Shown: positions 42,766-51,892, counted from the stretch's first letter. The stretch is 64,000 nt of DNA from Caldatribacterium sp964426875 (GCA_964426875.1 CAYRSB010000002.1:1-64000), one strand, 5' to 3'. Translations and numbers: made by a program. Notes: generated from the sequence alone by a model not told the origin.

Positions 42766-43001
42766 AAAGCCACACGGAAAGGCGATGAAGGGGAGAAGTA
42801 GAGGGATTTCGAAGAGGCACAGAGAACCGGAGAAGGTGGGAGCCGGTCTTCTTCCCCCTCGAATCCGTCCCGGAGTTGTGGGTGCGAAAGACAAGTAGTG
42901 CCCAACGCTTGGTGCGTTAAGGCTTTGAGGGTGGTGCAGACTGCCGAAGAAGGGTGGCACCGCGGGAGCACTCCCGCCCCTTGGGCGGGAGTGTTTGCTT
43001 T
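42766..43001 (+). promoter_or_regulatory. T-box leader, probably serine-specific
   Basis: The leader shows stem I features (AGTAG box near 42800, the GAACCGGAGAAGGTGGGAGC apical pair) and the conserved T-box AAGGGTGGCACCGCGG at about 42950-42965. A terminator hairpin follows (11-bp stem at 42969-42979 with 42983-42993, followed by T-rich sequence). On the 3' side of stem I the likely specifier triplet is TCC (42864-42866), a serine codon. The operon contents (serA, serS) fit this. Uncharged tRNA-Ser would pair with the T-box and favour read-through. The specifier is inferred by position, not by a computed fold. Confidence 0.88.
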
Positions 43002-43016
43002 CTTGGGGGAAGCTTC

Positions 43017-44003
43017 GTGACTGCAAAGGAAGTCTTTCAGGGTCTCCTGGGCACTGAAAAAGACGTCCTCCCCTGTCCTCTTCCTGCCTTTTGGGGATGG
43101 GAGGCCATCCTTGTGAATGCTTTCTCCCCTCAGGATGCGGTGGTATGCATTGTGACCGGGGAGATGAGTGAACGTTGGGCAAAGATGGCCGAGGCTTTGG
43201 GTCTTTCTGTAGTGCGTCTTGGAGGACGGGGCCATGAAACTCCTGCCGCGCAGGATTTGGAACTTCTCCTTTTGACCGATATAGGAAGGCATATCCGGGG
43301 AGTTTTGGCCGTTCATGTGGAGGAAAAAAGCGGAACATGGGTAGGTCTCGAGGCTTTGGGGGAGGTGTGTCGTCAAAAGGGGCTTTTCTTCGCCGTTGAT
43401 GTGAGCGTTTCTTTAGGAATTTTCCCTCTCGCACTTGACCGCTTTTTTGTGGACGCTGCAGTGGCCAGGATACAAGATGCCCCAGAGTTTTCCCTCCTGA
43501 TCTTGGGGAAGAACATGAGGGAGAAAGCCCCAGAGTCTCGTTTTTTGAAATATTCTCTCGCCGTAAGGAACTTGGAGGAAGCCTTTAGGGAGTATCCCAT
43601 CCCCTCTTCCCCTTTAGAACGTTTTGAGTATCTGTACCGGCTGGGCATAGAACATGTCTGGCAAAGAAGGCTCTATCTTGCAAAACTTTTTAGGAGAGGA
43701 GTAAAGGCTCTAAGATGTGTGGTCGAAGGAGAGGAGACGACGTTTCCCTCGGTGAGTCTCCTTATGCTTCCTTCAGGAGTAAAGCGGGAACAAGTGGTAG
43801 CCTTTCTACGGAGGGAAGGCCTTGTGGTGGGAGAAGTGCCAGAGAAGAAAAACGCTCTTTGTGTACGTCATGGAGAAAGTCTCTCCGTCTCTGAAATTGT
43901 GGGGATGCTCTTTCTTTTGGGAAAGGCCTTAGAGGAGAGCGGTCAAAAAGTGGATATTGCTTTGGTTTTCTCACACCTATGGGAGGTGAAAGAAGATGGA
44001 TGA
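43017..44003 (+). CDS. Class V aminotransferase-like protein lacking the PLP lysine
   Basis: The 328-residue protein aligns by eye with the alanine-glyoxylate/serine-pyruvate aminotransferase group that often precedes serA. It shows AILVNAFSPQDAVVCIVTGE, WVGLEALGEVCRQKGLFFAVD (the PLP-ring Asp is kept) and SLGIFPLALDRFFVD. The motif that normally carries the PLP-binding Lys (SQKALM-type) reads RIQDAPEF, with Asp154 in its place; the nearest Lys is 165. About 60 residues of the usual N-terminus are also absent. GTG 43017 follows GGGGGA. Either a binding or regulatory role, or loss of activity, is likely. The open frame is intact and the 3' end overlaps serA by 8 bp. Confidence 0.75.
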   Translation: MTAKEVFQGLLGTEKDVLPCPLPAFWGWEAILVNAFSPQDAVVCIVTGEMSERWAKMAEALGLSVVRLGGRGHETPAAQDLELLLLTDIGRHIRGVLAVHVEEKSGTWVGLEALGEVCRQKGLFFAVDVSVSLGIFPLALDRFFVDAAVARIQDAPEFSLLILGKNMREKAPESRFLKYSLAVRNLEEAFREYPIPSSPLERFEYLYRLGIEHVWQRRLYLAKLFRRGVKALRCVVEGEETTFPSVSLLMLPSGVKREQVVAFLRREGLVVGEVPEKKNALCVRHGESLSVSEIVGMLFLLGKALEESGQKVDIALVFSHLWEVKEDG

Positions 44004-44949
44004 AAAGGTCATAAGAGTTCTCTGTGCCCACGGAGTTCCGGAGGACATGGTGCGGAGGCTTCTGGAAGAAGTGGGTCCGGTAGAGGTTCTTTCTTCTGAC
44101 AATGAGGAAGAAATCATTCGGGTCATTCAGGACAAGGACGTCTTCGTGGTTCGTTCTAAGCCTCAAGTTACAGCAAGAGTTATCGAAAACGCCCCCCGTC
44201 TCAAGGTGGTAGCCCGCCCTGGAGTGGGAACGGATAACATCGACAAGAAAGCCTGTGAAGCAAGAGGAATCAAGGTTATCAATACCCCTGAAGCGTCGGC
44301 CTCAAGTGTGGCTGAGCTCACTGTGGGCTTGGCCATTGCCCTTTTGCGGCACCTCTACCTCACTTGTGCCTTCCTCAAAGAAGGGAAATGGGCCAAAGGA
44401 AAATACACTGGGAAGACTATTGAGGGAAAAAACTGGGGTATAGTGGGTTTCGGGAGTATTGGCCGAAGAGTGGCGGAGATTGTCAAAGCCATGAGGGCCG
44501 AAGTCATGGCTTATGACCCCTATGTTCCGGAGGAGGAATTTGGACGACGGGGTGTGAAGCGAGTCTTTCGCCTGGAAGAACTTCTTGAGCGAAGTGACAT
44601 TGTTTCACTCCATGTGGTCTTGAACAGTGAAACGAACGGACTCTTTTCCGAGGAAGTGTTGCGGAAGATGAAAAAGGGAGCCTATCTCATCAACACTTCT
44701 CGGGGAAGAGTGATCGATCAGAATGCTCTTCTGCGGGTGCTCAAGGAGGGGCATCTTGGGGGAGTGGCTCTCGATGTCTACGAGACAGAACCCCCTCAAA
44801 ATCTTGAGCTCCTCAACCAAGAAAATGTCATCTGCACCCCTCACATTGGGGGAAGTACCGAAGAAGCCTTTTTGGATGCTACTGAGATTTTGGTCAATAA
44901 GCTTAAAGCTTTTTTTCAGCTGGGAGGAGGGATACCGATAGGGTACTAA
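43996..44949 (+). CDS. serA: D-3-phosphoglycerate dehydrogenase, short form
   Basis: SerA oxidises 3-phosphoglycerate as the first step of serine synthesis. The 317-residue protein has the N-terminal substrate loop (VVRSKPQVT, ARPGVGTDNID), the NAD site GIVGFGSIGRR and the catalytic residues Arg in NTSRGRVID, Glu in YETEPP and His in TPHIGG. It lacks the C-terminal ACT domain of long forms, so serine feedback is not expected through ACT. It overlaps the aminotransferase-like gene by 8 bp and lies 1 bp before archease. Other D-2-hydroxyacid dehydrogenases are the only alternative. Confidence 0.9.
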   Translation: MDEKVIRVLCAHGVPEDMVRRLLEEVGPVEVLSSDNEEEIIRVIQDKDVFVVRSKPQVTARVIENAPRLKVVARPGVGTDNIDKKACEARGIKVINTPEASASSVAELTVGLAIALLRHLYLTCAFLKEGKWAKGKYTGKTIEGKNWGIVGFGSIGRRVAEIVKAMRAEVMAYDPYVPEEEFGRRGVKRVFRLEELLERSDIVSLHVVLNSETNGLFSEEVLRKMKKGAYLINTSRGRVIDQNALLRVLKEGHLGGVALDVYETEPPQNLELLNQENVICTPHIGGSTEEAFLDATEILVNKLKAFFQLGGGIPIGY

Positions 44950-44950
44950 G

Positions 44951-45373
44951 ATGGACAAGCTCTTTGAGATTCTCGACCATACTGCCGATGTCGGACTTGT
45001 GGCTTGGGGAAGGTCTTTAGAAGAGCTCTTTGCCAATGCAGCTTTGGGAATGTTTTCCCTCATTGGGGAGTTAGAAAAAGTAGATGGAGGGTTTGAGGCC
45101 TCGGTTGCTGTTGAGGGTAGCGACTGGGAAGATCTTCTTGTAGCCTGGCTCAATGAGCTTCTTTACGTTTTTGAGGTTGAAGAAGCAATCTTGAACCACT
45201 TTGACATCCATGAACTCGGGCAGTACTACCTTAGAGCACGGGTTTTTGGAGAGTCTCTGGACCTCAAAAAACACGAAGTATTTCGGGTGGTCAAGGCCTG
45301 CACGTACTATGAGGTGAAGGTTGAGGAAATCGAGCCAGGTCTTTTCCGGGCACAGGTATACTTTGACATCTAA
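44951..45373 (+). CDS. Archease (RtcB activator)
   Basis: This 140-residue archease helps RtcB form its guanylylated, active state. It has the family start FEILDHTADVGLVAWG and ELFANAALGMF, the middle WLNELLYVFEVEE, and KACTYYEVKVEE near the C-terminus. The start is ATG 44951. It lies immediately before rtcB (14 bp), the usual pairing. Its place behind serA makes it part of the T-box operon. Confidence 0.9.
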   Translation: MDKLFEILDHTADVGLVAWGRSLEELFANAALGMFSLIGELEKVDGGFEASVAVEGSDWEDLLVAWLNELLYVFEVEEAILNHFDIHELGQYYLRARVFGESLDLKKHEVFRVVKACTYYEVKVEEIEPGLFRAQVYFDI

Positions 45374-45387
45374 GGGAGGTTGAGAGT

Positions 45388-46842
45388 ATGGCCGAGTGGG
45401 GTGGTCCATTAGAGAAAATAGACGAGTGGCGCTGGCGAATTCCCAGAGACTATAAGCGTGGCATGCAGGTCGAGGGAATCATTTACGCCAGTGAAAAGAT
45501 GATGAAGTCCATTCGCAAAGACCAGGCTCCGGAGCAGGTGGCCAATGTGGCCTTCCTTCCGGGGATTGTGGGGAAATCTTTGGCCATGCCCGACATCCAC
45601 TGGGGTTATGGCTTTCCCATTGGGGGTGTGGCAGCGACGCTCCTTGACGAGGGAGTCATCTCCCCTGGAGGGGTGGGTTTTGACATCAACTGCGGTGTGC
45701 GGGTGGTGAAGACGAACCTCACCAAAGATGAAGTTCTACCCCGTCTTGAGAGGCTTCTCTCGGTGCTTTTCCGGAACATACCCTCTGGAGTAGGATCTGA
45801 AGGTAAACTTTCCTTCTCTCCGTCGGAACTCCGAAGAGTCATGACCCAGGGAGCACAGTACGTGATATCCCGGGGGTTTGGGTGGCCTGAGGACAGGGAA
45901 CACATTGAGGAAGGTGGAGCCATGGAGGGGGCAGATCCCGATGCGGTAAGTGGCAAGGCCATCGAGCGAGGAAAGGACCAACTTGGAACTCTGGGTTCGG
46001 GAAATCACTTCTTAGAAATTGAGGTAGTGGAATGTATCTTTCGCCCCGATATTGCCGAAATTTTTGGGCTCTTCGAAGGACAAGTCATCATTATGGTACA
46101 TACCGGCTCTCGAGGGTTTGGACATCAAATCTGCACTGACTACCTGCAGAGGATGCAGAACGCTATGGATCGTTATGGTATCAAAGTGCCGGACAGACAA
46201 TTAGCCTGTGCTCCTTTCCGGTCTCCCGAGGGACAGGGGTATTTTGCTGCTATGGTCTGTGCGGCAAATTTTGCCTGGGCGAACCGCCAGCTTATCACCC
46301 ACTGGATTCGGGAGTCTTTTGAAGAGGTATTCAGTAAGTCAGCACGACAGCTGGGGATGGAGGTGCTCTACGACGTAGCACACAACATCGCCAAAATCGA
46401 AGAACACAAAGTAAATAGGGAGATTAAAAAACTTTGCATTCATCGCAAAGGCGCCACCCGTGCTTTCGCTGCAGGGCACAAAGCCGTACCGGAAAAGTTC
46501 CGCAACGTAGGACAGCCGGTTCTCATTCCGGGGGATATGGGCACAGGTTCGTATATCCTTGTGGGGACGGAGCTTGCCATGCAGGAGACCTTTGGGTCAA
46601 CTTGCCATGGAGCAGGAAGGGTTATGAGCCGTTCCGAAGCCGACAGGACTTCCCGAGGACGGAATATCGCTGCAGAACTTGAGGAAAAGGGTATCCTTGT
46701 CATGGCGGAGAGTAAGTCCACCCTTCGGGAAGAGATTCCCGAGGCTTACAAGGACGTGGGGGAAGTAGTAGAGGTGGTAGAGAAAGCGGGAATTTCTAAG
46801 AAAGTGGCCTATGCTCGACCACTGGGAGTTATAAAGGGATGA
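45388..46842 (+). CDS. rtcB: RNA-splicing ligase RtcB
   Basis: RtcB joins 2',3'-cyclic phosphate or 3'-phosphate RNA ends to 5'-OH ends using GTP and Mn. The 484-residue protein carries MPDIHWGYGFPIGGV, GGVGFDINCGVRVVKTNL (the Asp and Cys metal ligands), LGTLGSGNHFLE, HTGSRGFGHQ and the C-terminal catalytic His segment STCHGAGRVMSR. ATG 45388 follows GGGAGG. It sits between archease and serS, each gap under 15 bp. Substrates in this organism (tRNA repair or cleaved RNAs after stress) are not shown by the sequence. Confidence 0.95.
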   Translation: MAEWGGPLEKIDEWRWRIPRDYKRGMQVEGIIYASEKMMKSIRKDQAPEQVANVAFLPGIVGKSLAMPDIHWGYGFPIGGVAATLLDEGVISPGGVGFDINCGVRVVKTNLTKDEVLPRLERLLSVLFRNIPSGVGSEGKLSFSPSELRRVMTQGAQYVISRGFGWPEDREHIEEGGAMEGADPDAVSGKAIERGKDQLGTLGSGNHFLEIEVVECIFRPDIAEIFGLFEGQVIIMVHTGSRGFGHQICTDYLQRMQNAMDRYGIKVPDRQLACAPFRSPEGQGYFAAMVCAANFAWANRQLITHWIRESFEEVFSKSARQLGMEVLYDVAHNIAKIEEHKVNREIKKLCIHRKGATRAFAAGHKAVPEKFRNVGQPVLIPGDMGTGSYILVGTELAMQETFGSTCHGAGRVMSRSEADRTSRGRNIAAELEEKGILVMAESKSTLREEIPEAYKDVGEVVEVVEKAGISKKVAYARPLGVIKG

Positions 46843-46854
46843 GGGAGAGAGGCA

Positions 46855-48141
46855 ATGCTTGACTGGAAATGGGTACGGGAACGTCCAGAAGAAGTCGCGG
46901 AAAGCCTGAAAAGAAGGGGAATGGAGACAACTACCCTTGAGACACTTCTTGCTCTTGATGAGAAACGGAGAAACCTTCAGAAAGAGGTTGATGCTTTGAA
47001 GCAGAGAAAAAACCAGATTGCCAAGAGTGTAGGAGTCCTCAAAAGAGAGGGTAAGGATGTTGCTCCTCTTTTGGCAGAGGGAGAAGAGATCTCTCGGTGT
47101 CTTGAAGCTCTTGATGAGGAACTTAGGAATATCGAACGGGAGTGGAGGGACACTCTTTTTTTCTTGCCCAATATTCCTCATCACACTGTCCCTCTGGGAA
47201 GAGGTGAAGAAGACAACAAAGAAGTGCGTCGATGGGGAGAACCGAGACAATTTGACTTTCCGCCTCGGCCCCACTGGGAAATAGGAGAGACCCTGAATAT
47301 CCTTGACTTTGAGCGAGGAGCAAAGATTGCTTCTTCTCGCTTCACCGTCCTCAAAGGCGCAGGGGCTCTCCTTGAGCGGGCTCTCATCAACTTCATGCTT
47401 GATTTACACACCTTAAAGCACGGTTATAGGGAAGTTTTTCCGCCTTTCCTTGTGAACACCAGGGCTATGACTGGGACCGGGCAACTCCCCAAATTTTTTG
47501 AGGATCTCTACCACTGTCAAGATGATTTGCACCTCATCCCTACTGCTGAGGTTCCAGTGACAAATCTCCATGCCGATGAGGTTCTTGAGGAGGAGGAACT
47601 TCCCATATCCTATGTGGCTTACAGTGCCTGCTTTCGCCGAGAGGCCGGTTCCTACGGAAAGGACGTGCGGGGACTTATTCGGCAGCATCAGTTCAACAAG
47701 GTGGAGTTGGTGAAATTCGTGCATCCTGACATGTCCTATGAGGAACTCGAGAACTTGGTACAAGACGCAGAGGAGGTTCTCGAGCTTTTAGGGTTACCCT
47801 ACCGGGTGGTCGTTCTCTGCACCGGAGACCTTGGGTTTGCGGCAGCCAAAACATATGACATTGAAGTCTGGATTCCCTCTCAGAACCGGTATCGGGAAAT
47901 TTCTTCCTGCAGTAATTTTGAGGATTTCCAGGCCCGGAGGGCCAATATCCGCTTTCGTTCCTCTTCAGGAAAGTTTGGGTATGTTCACACCCTCAACGGC
48001 TCGGGGCTCGCCGTAGGTAGAACTCTTGTGGCCGTTTTAGAAAATTACCAGCAGGAGGACGGCACTGTGGTGGTCCCGGAGGTTTTACGCCGTTACATGC
48101 ATGGAATAGAGCTCATAACCCCTGAGCTCGAGGTGAAGTGA
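46855..48141 (+). CDS. serS: Seryl-tRNA synthetase
   Basis: This class II synthetase of 428 residues has the N-terminal long coiled-coil arm (about residues 30-105) and a catalytic core with TAEVPVTNLHADE. Motif 2 is FRREAGSYGKDVRGLIRQHQF, followed by the serine-binding SSCSNFEDFQARR and motif 3 LNGSGLAVGRTLVAVLENYQ. Its presence at the end of this operon supports serine as the amino acid sensed by the T-box leader. The GTG of the next gene starts directly after its stop. Confidence 0.96.
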   Translation: MLDWKWVRERPEEVAESLKRRGMETTTLETLLALDEKRRNLQKEVDALKQRKNQIAKSVGVLKREGKDVAPLLAEGEEISRCLEALDEELRNIEREWRDTLFFLPNIPHHTVPLGRGEEDNKEVRRWGEPRQFDFPPRPHWEIGETLNILDFERGAKIASSRFTVLKGAGALLERALINFMLDLHTLKHGYREVFPPFLVNTRAMTGTGQLPKFFEDLYHCQDDLHLIPTAEVPVTNLHADEVLEEEELPISYVAYSACFRREAGSYGKDVRGLIRQHQFNKVELVKFVHPDMSYEELENLVQDAEEVLELLGLPYRVVVLCTGDLGFAAAKTYDIEVWIPSQNRYREISSCSNFEDFQARRANIRFRSSSGKFGYVHTLNGSGLAVGRTLVAVLENYQQEDGTVVVPEVLRRYMHGIELITPELEVK

Positions 48142-49251
48142 GTGAAACGCATAGGGGTAGGCATCGTAGGTTTTGGATTCATCGGAAGAGTTCACGCTCT
48201 GGCCTTTTCTTCTCTCCCCTTCTACTACAGCGAGCTCCCCTTTCTTCCCGAAGTCCGGGGCATCTGTACTTCCCGGAAAGACACGGCTGAAAAGGCCAAA
48301 AAAGAGACCGGGGTTCCCTTTGCTACCCATAAGCTTGATGAACTTATGGCCAGAGACGACATCGATGTTATCGTTGTAGCTGTCCCTAATGCTTTCCATC
48401 TCCCGGTAGCCACAAAAGCGGCTCAGGCTCAAAAACACATTTACTGCGACAAGCCCCTGGCCCTGAACCTTGCTGAGGCAGAAACGATACAGGAGAGTGT
48501 TGCCCGGAGTGGTGTCATTTTCGGTATGGCTTTCCAGAATCGCTTTGTTCCGGCGATTCTCAGAGCAAAGGAACTCATCGACTCGGGGTTTTTGGGAGAA
48601 CCTGTGCGGGCCCGTTTTCAGTACCTCCACTCTGGCTACAACGATCCCAATCGTCCCATGAGCTGGCGTCTCCGCAAAGACCTCGCCGGGGGTGGGGCTC
48701 TGGCCGACTTAGGATCCCATCTTATAGACCTCTGCCATTACCTTTTGGGAGTATTTGAAATAGCTTCTGCCCGAGGAAAAACCTTTATCCGCTGCCGACC
48801 AAGGGATGTCCAAGGGAACGAGCTCGAAGAGGTTCTTGTAGATGACTGGGCCGAGGTTATGGGAGAAAAGGACGGTGTTCCTGTCACTGTGGAGACGAGT
48901 CGCTTTGCTACTGGAAGCTGTGATGAACTTCGTTTCGAAATCGAGGGTATGAAAGGAGCTCTTCGCTTCAATTCCATGCAACCGAACTTCCTTGAGGTGT
49001 ATGACGATCGGGAAGCTGGTGGGGCCTATGGGGGGAATCGGGGTTTCAAACATATTGAGTCAGTTAGCCAGTATCCTTATCCCAACCGCATTCCAGGGAA
49101 GTTTGCCGTCGGGTGGGTAAGGGCCCATGTCGCCTGCGCTCATGACTTTCTCTTGCGGATAGCAGGGCAACCCTCCCGAGGGGCCACACTTTCTGATGGT
49201 GTAGCCGTGCAGCGAGTGCTCGATCGGGCCTATGCTCTCATGGGGTACTGA
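48142..49251 (+). CDS. Gfo/Idh/MocA family oxidoreductase
   Basis: The 369-residue protein has the N-terminal Rossmann motif GIVGFGFIGRVHALAF, the family EKP equivalent HIYCDKPLALNLAEAE and the C-terminal domain motif GGGALADLGSHLIDLCHYLLG. It likely oxidises or reduces a sugar or inositol derivative with NAD(P). GTG 48142 directly follows the serS stop, with GAGGTGAAG as ribosome site. It could be read from the T-box operon or from its own promoter. The next genes are a sugar-nucleotide epimerase and a dehydrogenase, suggesting sugar metabolism. Confidence 0.88.
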   Translation: MKRIGVGIVGFGFIGRVHALAFSSLPFYYSELPFLPEVRGICTSRKDTAEKAKKETGVPFATHKLDELMARDDIDVIVVAVPNAFHLPVATKAAQAQKHIYCDKPLALNLAEAETIQESVARSGVIFGMAFQNRFVPAILRAKELIDSGFLGEPVRARFQYLHSGYNDPNRPMSWRLRKDLAGGGALADLGSHLIDLCHYLLGVFEIASARGKTFIRCRPRDVQGNELEEVLVDDWAEVMGEKDGVPVTVETSRFATGSCDELRFEIEGMKGALRFNSMQPNFLEVYDDREAGGAYGGNRGFKHIESVSQYPYPNRIPGKFAVGWVRAHVACAHDFLLRIAGQPSRGATLSDGVAVQRVLDRAYALMGY

Positions 49252-49265
49252 AAAGGGTGGTCAGC

Positions 49266-50210
49266 GTGGGAGATATTCTTGTCACTGGAGGAGCAGGCTT
49301 CATCGGGTCTCATGTGGTTGATACTTATGTGCAGATTGGGTTTTCAGTGGTTGTTGTGGATGATCTCTCCACGGGGAGAGAGGAAAACCTCAATCCTTTA
49401 GCCCAATTCTACAGGGTGGACATTACCGAAAGAGAGGCGCTTAAGGAGGTTTTTGAACGGGAACACCCTCGTTACGTGAACCACCATGCTGCTCATATCA
49501 ACCTACGCCAGTCTGTGGAGGACCCTCTCCATGATGCAGAGGTAAACATTCTTGGGACTCTCAACGTCCTTGAGCTCTCGAAAACATACGGTGTAGAAAA
49601 GGTCATCTTTGCCTCCACTGGTGGGGCTCTCTATGGAGAGGTGGAGAAACTCCCGGTGGATGAGACGTATCCCCCGGCTCCTCTTTCGCCTTATGGAGTG
49701 GCGAAGTACTCGGCAGAGCAATATCTTCGCTACTACGCTGCGGTCTGGGGACTTCCGTATGTAGCACTTCGCTATGGGAATGTCTATGGGCCCAGGCAGG
49801 ATCCCCTGGGAGAGGCAGGGGTCATAGCCATATTTTCTCGACGTATCCTTCGAGGGGAACCCTGTGTGGTCTTTGGCGACGGTACGAAAACCCGGGATTA
49901 CGTCTTTGTGAAAGATGTGGCCGAGGCCAATCTCAAAGCCCTTGAGGCACCTTCTGGAGAGTACAACATTGGAACAGGGAAGGAGACGAGTGTTATTGAG
50001 CTTGTCAGAATTTTTGAAGAAATTGTGGGGAGAAAGATTGAGGTACTCTTCACTGAAGAAAGAAAGGGAGAGGTTTCAAGAATTGCCCTCTGTACGGAGA
50101 AGGCAAAGACACTCCTTTCCTGGTCTCCTCAGGTTACCCTGAGAGACGGTCTTGAGCAAACTTTTGCTTGGTTTGTGGAGAAAGAACGCCATGAGAGCGA
50201 TGGTACTTGA
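49266..50210 (+). CDS. NAD-dependent epimerase/dehydratase, UDP-glucose 4-epimerase-like
   Basis: The 314-residue extended SDR shows ILVTGGAGFIGSHVVD, DDLSTGREENL, NHHAAHINLRQSVEDP, the catalytic Thr/Ser in ASTGGALYGE and the YxxxK in YGVAKYSAEQYL. NVYGPRQDP and GEYNIGTGKETSV are typical of GalE-like epimerases. UDP-glucose or UDP-GlcNAc is probable. GTG 49266 has AAGGGTGG upstream; GTG 49257 is the alternative. It lies 14 bp after the oxidoreductase gene, and the next gene overlaps its end by 20 bp. Confidence 0.87.
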   Translation: MGDILVTGGAGFIGSHVVDTYVQIGFSVVVVDDLSTGREENLNPLAQFYRVDITEREALKEVFEREHPRYVNHHAAHINLRQSVEDPLHDAEVNILGTLNVLELSKTYGVEKVIFASTGGALYGEVEKLPVDETYPPAPLSPYGVAKYSAEQYLRYYAAVWGLPYVALRYGNVYGPRQDPLGEAGVIAIFSRRILRGEPCVVFGDGTKTRDYVFVKDVAEANLKALEAPSGEYNIGTGKETSVIELVRIFEEIVGRKIEVLFTEERKGEVSRIALCTEKAKTLLSWSPQVTLRDGLEQTFAWFVEKERHESDGT

Positions 50211-51186
50211 ACGACAGGCGCCCTGTGAGACGATGCCCCTTGTGATGAGAGAACTTCCCCTTCCTCGTCCTCGCAAAGAGGAAGTCCTCATAAAGGTGGA
50301 AGCCTGTGGAGTCTGCCACACCGACCTCCATATTCTTGAAGGAGAACTCCCTGCACACCGTCTCCCTCTTGTTCTGGGACACCAGATTGTGGGGAGAGTA
50401 GTGGAAAGAGGGGAAGAAGTGACCAGAGTCAGAGGGGGGGAAAGGGTGGGCATTCCCTGGTTGTACTGGGTATGCGGGAAATGTTCTATGTGTCGGAGGG
50501 GGAGAGAAAATCTCTGTGAGCGGGCAATCTTTACCGGGTATGACGTGGACGGAGGATACGCCGAGTATGCCCTGGCCCACCAGGACAGCGTCTATCCTCT
50601 TCCCGCAGGGTACGAGGCAGTGGAGGTGGCTCCTCTCCTTTGTGGGGGAGTGATAGGTTACAGGGCTTACCAGGCGTGCGCTCTTGAGAAAGGTGACACT
50701 GTTGCTCTCTTTGGCTTTGGTTCTTCGGCACATCTTGTGCTCCAGGTAGCCCGTTTTGAGGGGAAAGAGGTCTTCGTTTTCACCCGAAGCCCAGAACGTC
50801 AGGAACTCGCTCGGAAACTTGGTGCCTCTTTCGTGGGAGGGACTGAGGAAAACCCTCCCCATTCCTTTCAGGCTGCCATCGTTTTTGCTCCTTCAGGTTC
50901 TTTAGTCAGAAAGGCCCTGGAGCACCTTGCCCCGGGAGGAAAAGTTGTTGCTGCAGGCATTTATGCCACCCCTCTTCCTGAAATCCCCTACGAGCTCCTC
51001 TACTGGGAGCGAAGTATCCAGAGTGTAGCCAATAGTACCCGGAGTGACGTTGTGGAGCTTCTTGACATGGCAGGGAAGTTTCACTTTTCGGTTCACTTCG
51101 AAACCTATCCTCTTGAGAGAGCCAACGAAGTCCTCTTAAAGCTCAAGAGAGGCCAGATTCGGGCCTCAGCTGTTCTTATACCTTAA
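50191..51186 (+). CDS. Zinc-dependent alcohol dehydrogenase, AdhP-like
   Basis: This 331-residue MDR enzyme has the catalytic zinc motif CGVCHTDLH and GHQIVG (Glu of the usual GHE changed to Gln) and the structural zinc set (CGKCSMCRRGRENLC). The NAD motif is GFGSSA. Typical members oxidise primary alcohols or reduce aldehydes. ATG 50191 is chosen with GGAG ten bases upstream. The frame overlaps the end of the epimerase gene by 20 bp and the end of the convergent CblS-like gene by 11 bp. Confidence 0.87.
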   Translation: MRAMVLERQAPCETMPLVMRELPLPRPRKEEVLIKVEACGVCHTDLHILEGELPAHRLPLVLGHQIVGRVVERGEEVTRVRGGERVGIPWLYWVCGKCSMCRRGRENLCERAIFTGYDVDGGYAEYALAHQDSVYPLPAGYEAVEVAPLLCGGVIGYRAYQACALEKGDTVALFGFGSSAHLVLQVARFEGKEVFVFTRSPERQELARKLGASFVGGTEENPPHSFQAAIVFAPSGSLVRKALEHLAPGGKVVAAGIYATPLPEIPYELLYWERSIQSVANSTRSDVVELLDMAGKFHFSVHFETYPLERANEVLLKLKRGQIRASAVLIP

Positions 51187-51892
51187 GTTCTCCCACTACC
51201 CAGAGGGGCTTGCGCACGAGAGTCTTGAGGACTGCTTCTTTTTCCTGACTGACAAAGAGGATGACTGTTGCCGGTCCGCAGCTTTGATACAGGGAATAAG
51301 GGAAGGGTGGACGAAGGTGGAGACGCAGACTACTTCCCACCAGAAAAAGAAGCGCTTCGCAGAAAATCCCCTGGGAACCCACGGGTACGATGGGAATGGT
51401 GGGAAAGAATCTCCGTAAAAGCAGGATGTCTCTGAGATCAGCTATCCACTCGACGTTTCTGAGGACTTCTTTGCCGACTGCAGGAACGCCAAGAGCATAA
51501 AGTGTCCCCTCCGATATCTCTTCTCCCTTTCGCTTTGGCCTTCTTCCTATAGCGGTTATGCCAAGACCTGTGGTCGAGGTTTTCATGTTCTTCTCCGTTG
51601 AGACGATGACGGGGAGTTCCTCAAGACCGATGGAGCGAAGTTCCTCCGTGATGCCCCTTTTGGCTTCTTCGAGAAACGGATAGGGTTCAATGCTCAAAGT
51701 TAGCGATAGTGCCAGGAGCTCTCCCCCCAGGGCGAGAATTTCGGCCAGGGCCACTCGGGTGGTGAACTGAGCGGAAATGTGAAGGGGAACCGGCAAGGTG
51801 TCACCCTCCTTTGGGCCAATGCCCCCCAGAGCATCGCAGGCTACAAGAATCTCCTCTTCTCCAAGGGAAATGACAAGGATGTCTCGCTTCAT
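51176..51892 (-). CDS. cblS: Probable alpha-ribazole kinase (PurM/AIR synthase superfamily)
   Basis: The 238-residue protein has the PurM-like pattern: DILVISLGEEEILVACDALGGIGPKEGD, a TTRVALAEILALGGELLALSL helix and STEKNMKTSTTGLGITAIG. It lies on the minus strand, overlapping the upstream ECF gene by ATGA, under a cobalamin riboswitch. CblS phosphorylates alpha-ribazole to alpha-ribazole-phosphate for B12 lower-ligand salvage and is paired with CblT. The name is inferred from this context and from family resemblance; a generic AIR-synthase-related protein is the conservative reading. Confidence 0.65.
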   Translation of the reverse strand: MKRDILVISLGEEEILVACDALGGIGPKEGDTLPVPLHISAQFTTRVALAEILALGGELLALSLTLSIEPYPFLEEAKRGITEELRSIGLEELPVIVSTEKNMKTSTTGLGITAIGRRPKRKGEEISEGTLYALGVPAVGKEVLRNVEWIADLRDILLLRRFFPTIPIVPVGSQGIFCEALLFLVGSSLRLHLRPPFPYSLYQSCGPATVILFVSQEKEAVLKTLVRKPLWVVGELKV

